Position numbers and translations under genes: made by a program. The notes beneath the pieces were generated by a model. It was given only the letters and a program-made list of their open reading frames with translations, did not search any database and had not been told where the DNA came from. A stretch of 64,000 bases of DNA from Silene latifolia (Eukaryota; Streptophyta; Magnoliopsida; Caryophyllales; Caryophyllaceae): contig NC_133538.1 of the NCBI RefSeq assembly GCF_048544455.1, positions 147,108,922 to 147,172,921 of the forward strand, in the 5' to 3' direction. This document shows positions 56,505 to 64,000 of this stretch, piece by piece (position 1 is the first letter of the stretch; every line of letters starts with the position of its first letter).

Positions 56505-57775
56505 TGTTGGAAAACATATTTTAAATATCACATATTTTGGTTTAAAGTTTTAGTCATAAAAACTTAAAGATCTTATGCATGCAAAACTAGAAAAGAATAA
56601 GAAAAATCGTTTCATACCATATGAATATTTCGGCTATTATGGGCACCAACAAGATCTCCTACTTGTTAGTTCTTGAGCTATAATGAATATTAGGATGATT
56701 CTCCAAAAATCTCAAAGTAGAGATTCTCCTCTTGATTGCACCAAAGATTATCCCTTATCCCCACTAAATAATATTAGCTAGATATTAGTTTAGTAGTTTA
56801 CCTTAAAATTGATTACTAATACTCATATATTACATTAATAATATTAGTAATTTTATTTGAACAATTTAGATCATAATTTCTCCAATTTTGGAGAAAGATG
56901 AACAAGGTAAGAGAGAGTTTTCATGTGTTTTTTAATGGTTGAGTGTATTAGAAAATATAAGAACAAAACTCCCTTAAGGAGAGCAAGGCCACCGGTTTTG
57001 GTGAGAGGAGGACCAATATATGGTCCTTCACTTTTTCTTTTGTTCTTTTCTATATCTTAGACTTGTAAGACTAGGTGTAGGTTAGGTATCATTAGTTTAT
57101 TTTATCTCATAAAATAATTCACCCACTAACACACATAACACTCATTATTTAGGTCCATTTATATAAAATGGACTACCATTTTATTTTGTCAATTATCACA
57201 CAATATGTCACATGTAGTATATTACATGTTATTAATTAATTTGATGCATATTTATCACATAAATATCATTTCATGAATTAATTAAATTACATACAACAAA
57301 TTGACTAGTGATACTTGATCAAATAAATAAAATGGGTCATATAATTATAATTCACAACATCTTGTAATTATAATTAACCATTCATTCTTATCTCAAACAA
57401 TAAACAATTTTAGTAATAAAGCATTTTATTACCAAAATAAATTTTATTTAATCTCATTAAAATAAGAAATCAATATTCTCTCTCACAAATGAATTGTTCA
57501 ATTTTAAGGAATTGATTAACTTGTATCGTCATACAATTAATCAACTTTACAGATAAGGGCATCATCCTTTAGGTGTGCCTTAAGGGATCAACTGACCACC
57601 ACCGTCCCACGACAGTAACGTCAAACTCTAGCAAGCCAATCGTTACCGATTAATGTTGATCAGTTGACTATAAAACGAATCATCCGTTACATATTCTTAA
57701 AATGAGATTTAAACATGTGATCAATATGATCGACAATTGTGATCGCATTATTGTCGGAGGACACATATTCTAACA
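56505..57775 (-). repeat. Copia 2 5' LTR
   Basis: 1271 bp, beside the PBS and the right TSD. It ends TTCTAACA where its partner ends TTCCAACA. Confidence 0.93.
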
Positions 57776-57780
57776 GCTTG
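57776..57780. repeat. TSD of Copia 2, right (GCTTG)
   Basis: An exact copy of 49188-49192. Confidence 0.92.
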
Positions 57781-57978
57781 GTCGTCAGGTGTGATCAATT
57801 TAGCTCCGCTTTTGCTTCCATATGCGCAAGGCTTAGCATCATCCCCTACAAAGGGCACTAAAACCACATAGAATGTGCATAATATGGAACATAAGTAGAG
57901 ACAACCCTAATAAGTACTAGAAAGCATGGAAACGAGGCTAGTTAGGGGATTAAATGTGCGCAAATATGAGCCACATCA
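57781..57978 (-). repeat. Element D LTR, second part (LTR start)
   Basis: Continues the LTR after Copia 2. On the minus strand the LTR starts TGATGTGGCTCATATTTG, near-identical to the family C LTR start at 33285. Confidence 0.85.
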
Positions 57979-60000
57979 AAGATCCCCAAACCGAATCTTC
58001 CTCGTCCCGAGTAAAGAGGTGACCAAAACTATGACCTTTGTTAATACTACTAGCTGATATGAGACAATTAGCGGGTCTCACTCCGCCCCTTCAACTCACA
58101 ACAAGATACCTATAAGGTAAGATGCCTCTTGCAAGGCAAGGTGGGGCTTGCCAAAATGGCGATGCATCCTAACATTTAAGTACACAAGATCAAGTAAGGA
58201 ATGCATCTACAAAAAGAATAGCCACTTTCCTCATCTAAGTGGCGGAAATCATCTAGAGGGGAAGCAATTTATGGATACACATTCTATTATAGATATCATT
58301 TCTCCAAGTTACTAAGTGTACAAGGATACCAACAAATCACCTCCAAGTTGTGTTAAACTAGGGTACTTTCATCCTCAGTCGCTAAATGCTTTCGTCAAGA
58401 GTAGACTCCTTATGGTACGGTGTTAGAAACACTGTAGGATCGTGGAATTCCCCCTCTTGCCTAGACAAGAAGAAGGGTCGTCCCCTCTCCACCATGCAAC
58501 AAAGAAAGGATCATCAATGGATAAAAGGGATAAATATGTTTTGAGTTTCATAATGGTAGTGGTTTGCTTTTTGGGTTTATGTTTCCCCCATTTTATAGCA
58601 TTTGACAATTAAGATCATGCCATTTTTTATGCTTGGCATTTTTCAACTTTTTGCATTTTCTTTGAACATTTTTCAAAGTAACCCCATTTTATAGCAAGGG
58701 TACTTTTATTTAAGCATAGAAGTCTATTTTCGCTCCTCCTTTCATTGATGCAATTTTCGGAAACTTTTTGACTTTCACTTTGGTACTTTGAACTCAAATT
58801 GGAAATTATTGTGCCCATTCCCTTTTGGTTGACAAAACATGATGATTGAAATGAAAGATCGGTTGCATGGCTTCAAAGGTCACCTTGGAATAAACGGTAG
58901 CCAATGAGTTATCACATCACAAGGTACTCTTGACTAGGCTTTAGTCCATGTGTCAAAAGATACTAGTATGACACATCCTAGGATATCGTGAGGGTATTCT
59001 AGCAAACAAAGTCTCAAGGAGAAAAATTATCTACAAGGGCCTATATACACTTGCCAAGCTTCCCAACTAGATATTTTCACAAAATTTTTCTAATATGCAA
59101 CTACATCCCTTGATGCAACTAGCATATATACAACATAATGCATATGCTACTATCACTAATATGCCATATAATCTAAATGCAAACTCCTATAATCACATTG
59201 GTTCATACCGCATCAAACCAAAATGCCACATTGTCATTAACATATAAGAGGAGAAAGGAAATTTGGAAAGATCATACCATGCGGTCTTCATAATCCTCAT
59301 ACCTCGAATGTGGTGTAGTCAGTCCCAAGTGATAGGAGTGAACAACAAACAAACAAATGTATACAATTCTACACTACAAAAGAAGAACGTGTTTTTGTAA
59401 TTTTTTTATTTTTATCATTTTTGAAAAAGGTTAGAAGTTAGAGTGTTAGAATTCCCCATCCCCACATTTAAAATGGACAATGTCCCCAATGGACAAAACA
59501 ATAGGAAATTATGCAAATGCAATTAAATGATGCATGATTCTATACTAAATGCACTCTACATGTGAAATATTTACATTTGATAAATATATATGCAAGTGAT
59601 GCAAACTAAGCTAAACTAAATGATGCATGCTTTCTATTGTACGGAGAGCTAATTTGAATTAACTCGGGTTGCTTGTGACTAAACTTCCCCAAACCGGTTA
59701 AATTAATGAGTGAAGTTTGGCCACAAGGCCATGCCTGCAATGCTATGCAAAATGCAAATTGTCATTTTGGATTTTCAAGTGGGAACAAAAATTATCATCA
59801 CCTTGATGTTGCTAAGGTGGAAATAGTCCTTAAATTTTACAAGGACACTAACAAAAGCCGAAACCGAAACAACAATGATTATTTAAATTAAGTTAGAATG
59901 CTATTTCAAATTTTGACATAAAAATGAGAGAGGAAAAAGAAAAGCTCACACAAGCCATGGTGGGTGCCTGTTGCCCACTCCACCAAGCCAATGAACTTCT
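57979..60000 (-). other. Element D PPT and 3' UTR
   Basis: The minus-strand PPT (57979-58005) reads GATTCGGTTTGGGGATCTT, preceded by CTCGGGACGAGG. The rest is the counterpart of 31230-33262, including a GGACATTGTCC word near 59475. No gene. Confidence 0.75.
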
Positions 60001-60122
60001 TCACTTGTCACCATCCTCTCCTCCAAGATCATCATCCCAATTTGCTCTAGATTCATCACTTTCGTAGAAATCTGTTTTGTGTGGATTTTGCGCAAGGCGA
60101 GGTTAACTAGCTCTGATTAATC
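60001..60122 (-). pseudogene. C-terminal tail of element D env-like ORF
   Basis: A minus-strand frame ending at TGA 60003-60001 encodes an acidic tail, DFYESDESRANWDDDLGG, like the Asp/Glu-rich tails of the other env-like ORFs. The rest of the gene is cut off by the Tat LTR at 60123. Confidence 0.6.
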
Positions 60123-60692
60123 TGTAAGTCAGGTTGACAGGATATAATGCAAGAATTAAAGTACGATGAAAAATAACAATAAGAAAAAGAATTTTGTACG
60201 TGGAAAACCCTTAAATGGGAAAAAACCACGGGCACCAAGCGAGGAGAGGATTTCACTACTATGTTGAGTATTTAGCACAATGGGACGTAATTATCTCAAA
60301 AGTCGTGTAAGAATGTTGTATGCCAGAGTTTGTCTTGTATATCTCTCCCTTTCCAAATGATTTCCATATGCTTCTTATATAATGATGTGCTGAACGGCTG
60401 GTTAATATCTCCATAAATGCCAAATATTTTTTCTTAATTACCCGCAATAATATCCATTATTACGTCCTTAATTACTGCCTTAATTGCAGAATCTTCCCAT
60501 TTTATGTTGTGTGCGTAATCTTCCTATAATGTGATCTCGTGGTCTGATATCGTCCTGATATTTTGACCGTTGTCCTCTCCATGGCCTGGCGCCTATCTTC
60601 ATGTGTCCTGGTAGCTTGACATCCTGACACCCTGACAGTAAGGCCAAGGCAAGATATTTATCAGGAATATCTGCGGATTTCCAGGCCCAACA
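60123..60692 (-). repeat. Tat element 3' LTR
   Basis: Minus strand; the LTR start TGTTGGGCCTGG at 60692 follows a PPT. The other end is placed at TGTAAGTCAGG (60123), which I infer from the TG and from R/U5-like sequence (ACGTGGAAAACCC); it could be some tens of bases off. It is rich in CCTGAC/GTCAGG words. No TSD can be checked because the 5' LTR lies outside the window. Confidence 0.7.
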
Positions 60693-60720
60693 ATTGCCCC
60701 TTATCTTCTTATTTTTGATG
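60693..60720 (-). promoter_or_regulatory. Tat polypurine tract
   Basis: The minus strand reads AATAAGAAGATAAGGGGCAAT directly before the LTR; purines dominate. Confidence 0.75.
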
Positions 60721-61032
60721 TGTCAGGACAAAAAATAAGGAGATAACTTCTAATGACGGAAACCTGCTTAACGGTTGATTTGTGACTAATCGGCTTCTGT
60801 AACGGCTAGTTGTTCTGTTTATGCCGCGTGTTCTAATCACTGCAACTTCCCTAATAATTACCCTTCCAAGTTGCGGTTGAAACCCTAGTTTCACCGCCTA
60901 TAAATACTTCCTCACTTCATTAAGTTGATCTTCACCAAAAAATCTGTTTTGCCTTCTTCTAATAATTTTCTTCTTCAACTTCCTTAATTCCCAGTTTTTA
61001 ATCTTCGTCTAATTTTCAATAATCCCTCAACA
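60721..61032 (+). promoter_or_regulatory. Possible promoter/leader of Tat antisense ORF
   Basis: TATAAATA at about 60899-60906 (CGCCTATAAATACTTCC) lies some 130 bp upstream of ATG 61033, followed by a C/T-rich leader (TTCTTCTTCAACTTCC). This is a good core-promoter arrangement for the plus-strand ORF, so the antisense gene may have its own promoter next to the LTR. Confidence 0.6.
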
Positions 61033-62707
61033 ATGGCCACAAAAAAGAAGTCTTCCAAGGGGCCAGTATGTCCTGGAACTCCACCTGTTCAAAATCCTAA
61101 GGAAACCACTTCTGAAAATATTCCTTCATCTTCTACTGCTCAACCTCCTGTGGTTGGTAAAATGAATGATTCTCCTCTTGAGATGATTTCAATCTTCCAC
61201 AGTGATTTCCAATTCAAACCCACAAAAGCTTTGAAAGATGATCGGTCTCTCTCAAATCGCCTGAAGCCCGAATTTGAGAAGGTGCTGAAAGATAAGGGAA
61301 TCATTCCTGCTGATTCCGAAGTTTAGATCACTGAAAATTCTCCTATCAGGGCTGACTGGGCATGTCCTGGTTGGTTCTGTATTCATGACTGGGCCTTCAG
61401 GGTAGGTTGTAAGCTTCCTTTCTCTCCTCTTATGGTGGAGGTTATTAAAGAAATTGGTGTCCCTTCTTATCAACTGATGCCTATGGTGTGGAAAGTGGTT
61501 TGCTCCGTTGAGTATCTCTGCAAAAAGCACAATATTTCGTTTTCCTTTGATGACCTGAAGACCTGTTATGCTCTCAAGACCAATAGTATTGGCCGTATAA
61601 GCTTTAAGGTCAGGGCTTCCACTACTCCCCTTCTCAACAATCTGGACAGTGGCCATGACAAGGATTGGGCTGCTGGGTACATGTTTATCAGGACCAATTC
61701 TGTGGGTCCTGATCTGGCATATTTGAACTATGAAGCTTGTATTGCTGGTGAGTCAGGAGGAGGGCTCCCAGGGAGGCGGAGATGCTGAGCCTGTTATTGA
61801 TTTAACTGATTTGCCTGATGCTTCCAAGGTCTCTAATGTTCTTGCTGCCTCTGATGAAACAAGTTCAGCAGCCAGAAGAGAAAAACTGAAGATGCCGACT
61901 TATCTGCCCCAGTCAGGGAGGTGAGAGCTAGGGTAGATAATGTGGAGGCTGCCAAGGTAAGGATGAGGTATTATGCTACTTCCAAGTCAGATGTCATGCT
62001 CAACCATGACCTTGTTGAGACTGCTACCCAGGCAGTTGCTTCAGTGGATCAATCTGTCAGCCTTTTGGCAAGTGCCTTGGCTGCTGTAAGGGAGGTACGC
62101 TATTTTTATTATTATGTGTATTTCGTAATATGTGTATTTTATTTGGATGTTTTTATTATTATGGCATAATATTTAAATTATTATTTTTACTTTTGGTCAG
62201 GGTGTCGCGGCTTAGCTCCACAATGCTTATCAGGCTAGTTCTCTGGTAGCTAGGATTGACCTGATGAGATCAGATTATGATAAGCTGAAGTCTGAACTGG
62301 ATTTTGCACGGGCTGACCTGGCTACTAAGGCTGCTAACTTGGCGAGGGCGCAGGCTGAGAAGGATGTTGCTAGGGCTGAGGCAGATTCAAATAAACAGCT
62401 CTTGCAGGAGGCGTTGGACAGGAATGAAGAGCTCACCCTGGAGAGGGATGATTTGGAGTTTAAACTTGATGAGGCCTCCCTTTATTTTTATATTAAGAAG
62501 AAGGTAGCTGTTATGTCGGAGCATGTTGAGGCCAGGGCGAATTAGAACCCTGAGGTTGAGATGGCTTTCGGTGCTACTAAGTATCCTGATCTGCATAATA
62601 TGGGAAATGAACAGGAGGTCGATTCCCCAGGGGAGCAGGATATTGATGCTGAGGCTGATCAGGCTAAGAGTAGGAGTGTTGATGCTGTTTCAAAGGAGAA
62701 GCAGTAA
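61033..62707 (+). pseudogene. Antisense ORF of Tat element (putative gypsy-type transposon domain plus coiled coil)
   Basis: ATG 61033 opens MATKKKSSKGP. Residues about 100-235 (WACPGWFCIHDWAFRVGCKLPFSP, YQLMPMVWKVVCSVEYL, FDDLKTCYALKTNSIGRISF, WAAGYMFIRTNSVG) resemble the plant putative gypsy-type transposon family (Transposase_28-like). The C-terminal half is an Ala/Glu/Asp/Lys-rich coiled coil (LDFARADLATKAANL, RNEELTLERDDLEFKL). A 106-bp intron (62095-62200, GTACGC...TTTTGGTCAG) keeps the frame when removed. Defects: TAG 61324-61326, frameshifts near 61765 and 61880, and stops at about 62213 and 62543. Extra antisense ORFs downstream of pol are known in several Tat-lineage elements. Its role is unknown. 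Confidence 0.72.
62095..62200 (+). other. Intron in Tat antisense ORF
   Basis: Donor GAG|GTACGC and acceptor TTTTGGTCAG|GG enclose T-rich sequence. The upstream reading frame (frame 1 from 61921) and the downstream one (frame 2 to 62707) join in phase after removal. Confidence 0.7.
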
Positions 62708-63581
62708 TTTGAATTTTTTTTTTTTTGGTATTTGGCCCATCCAGGGGAGATGTCCCTGGACAAACAATTTTATTTTCTCTGTCTCTGCTCAGGTCAGCGA
62801 GGCTATCCCTGGCCTTTATGAATATTTTGGTGCCTTTGCCCCAGGGTGTAAGGGCTTTATTAATATGATCGTATTGGCCTTCCTTTGCTGATTTTGCTTA
62901 TTTCTTTGAATTTCTTTGAACTTGTGAACTTAGTTTTTCCAATCCAGTTGACCTGTTGAAATTTCTATTTTGTTAACCTGTGAGATTTATTGAACTTGTC
63001 CTGTCATTTGAACTGTCGTAAGTAATTCAACCAGGTATGGTTTTGGCCATAGTGGTTGAAGGGGTGGGAAAACCGGCCTGCCAGGAGGGCTTATGTCCCC
63101 TACCTGACTGGAGGGCTTGGTACTCGGCCTGACAGGAGGGCTTTTTAGACTAATGGTTGGGATGGCACACCCTTCCACCAACTTGCTGCATCCAGCCGTT
63201 TGTAAACATGTGCAGTAAACCTAGTCAGGTCAGGCAACTATTTCATGCCTGATTGGTCCTGACATTTACTGTATCCGGTGATGGTTACCAACTCGTCAGG
63301 CACAATGAAGTGCAAAGTTTTTGTTTCAGATTTTGATATATAGTAGAGTAGCCCTAAATCCTGAATATTTATGCATATAAACAATTATCATGTATAATTG
63401 TTCAGGATTCATTCAATAAGAGAAATTGGGTTAGTTAAATATATATACATGGATTGCACATAGAGCCTATGAAACACGTAATTTTTTCAAATAGCACGTC
63501 AGGTTGAATTACTGATAGTAAAGATATGATTTTGTACCTGATTATGGCCTGACATAGGTTTTATACATGGAATAATTTCAA
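62708..63581. other. Tat intergenic region between antisense ORF and integrase
   Basis: Non-coding. A second acceptor-like CTCTGTCTCTGCTCAG is at about 62777-62792. Three GCCTG(C/A)C-GGAGGGC words lie near 63076, 63102 and 63127, 25-26 bp apart. CCTGAC/GTCAGG words are frequent. No other gene. Confidence 0.55.
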
Positions 63582-64000
63582 ATGAGTTACATTCCAAGAT
63601 CTTGGGATCATTTCTCCTTCTAATGTTTGGAGCCTGTATGCTCCTTGTCCAATGATTGAATCAATTAAGTAGGGGCCCTCCCATGTGGGGGCAAGCTTGC
63701 CTGCTAATTTATCTTTTTTGTTTGGAAAAACTTTTCATAGGACGAGGTCTCCTTTCCTGAAGACTCTAATTCTGACATTTTTATTATAAGTCCTGGCTAC
63801 TGCTTGTTGCTATGATGCCATCCTGATTTTGCCAGCGTCTCTTAGCTCTTCTGTCAGGACCAGGTTATCTTGCATCAGGTCTGTGTTTGCTTCAACATTG
63901 TTCAGGCTATATCCTGATATTGGTACCCGGACTTCTGCAGGAATGACAGCTTCACAGCCATACACCAAAGAATAAGGTGTTTGGCTTGTTGATGTCTTTG
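63582..64000 (-). pseudogene. Tat/Ogre-type integrase C-terminus
   Basis: Runs in from the right edge on the minus strand: TPYSLVYGCEAVIPAEV, LNNVEANTDLMQDNL, ARTYNKNVRIRVFRKGDLVL, KLAPTWEGPYLIDSI, GAYRLQTLEGEMIPRSWNV, THLKLF. This is the integrase catalytic-core end plus the GPY/F-type module of Ty3 elements in the Tat lineage. Two stops interrupt it (TAG after IRMAS near 63811, TGA after DLVL near 63739), both at likely Trp or Gln codons. It fixes the orientation of the element and makes the ORF at 61033 antisense. Confidence 0.87.

Larger units (their letters stand above)
49193..57775 (-). mobile_element. Copia 2, Ty1/Copia retrotransposon, gag-less and degenerate
   Basis: 8.6 kb on the minus strand with LTRs 56505-57775 (5') and 49193-50483 (3'), a PBS with one mismatch, a PPT at 50484-50497 and GCTTG TSDs. 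It belongs to the same family as Copia 1. RT active-site remnants survive but gag cannot be found where Copia 1 has it. It is nested in the element D LTR. Confidence 0.93.

Noticed and set aside
61033-62707. Host gene with an intron
   Set aside because: Its position between a Tat integrase and LTR, the transposon-type domain and the several stops fit a known type of antisense retroelement ORF better.

Overview
This window is a block of nested retrotransposons from a flowering-plant nuclear genome, probably heterochromatin. I see no host gene. The evidence is: LTRs with 5-bp target-site duplications (TSDs), plant tRNA primer-binding sites (tRNA-Asp type TGGCGCCGTTGCCGGGGA and tRNA-iMet type TGGTATCAGAGC), Athila-type gag and ORF1/env-like proteins, a Tekay-type chromovirus integrase, Tat/Ogre-type pol with an antisense ORF, Copia gag and RT, and a plant LINE. 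The species cannot be named from the sequence alone. Nearly every coding region is broken by stops or frameshifts.

Layout. 1-16227: Athila-like family A on the + strand, made of a motif array, a leader with a candidate intron, an env-like ORF, a 3' UTR, an LTR (13443-14914), a PBS and gag. Copia 1 (3688-12596, minus, TSD TGTAT) is nested in its 3' UTR. 16228-44123: a second Athila-like family, C (+), with gag, protease, motif array, env-like ORF, 3' UTR and LTR. Three elements sit inside C: a composite minus-strand family-A element B (17558-25798, TSD ACCAT), a solo LTR (27845-29144, TSD ATCTG) and a Tekay chromovirus (33614-42727, TSD CAGTC). 44124-47215: a Tat-type RT relic and a 5'-truncated LINE, both minus. 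47216-60122: a C-like LTR fragment and the 3' end of a C-like minus element D, whose LTR carries Copia 2 (49193-57775, TSD GCTTG). 60123-64000: the 3' part of a minus-strand Tat element, with LTR, antisense ORF on the + strand and integrase C-terminus.

Main new-looking signal. Families A/B and C seem to lack RT and integrase. Each carries an array of a short family-specific keyword in two places: just upstream of a TATA-like box in the LTR, and in the pol-free interval upstream of the env-like ORF. The keywords differ (CTCGATCGAG in A/B; GAGCGTC/GCTCGTC in C; GGGACGCC in D), but spacing is strongly regular. A/B alternates about 21 and 30 bp. C internal is 20,20,20,50 repeated, and the pattern is restored across the solo LTR when it is removed. 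C LTR alternates 20 and 24 bp. The spacing suggests helically phased protein-binding arrays that could drive both an LTR promoter and an internal promoter for the env-like ORF.
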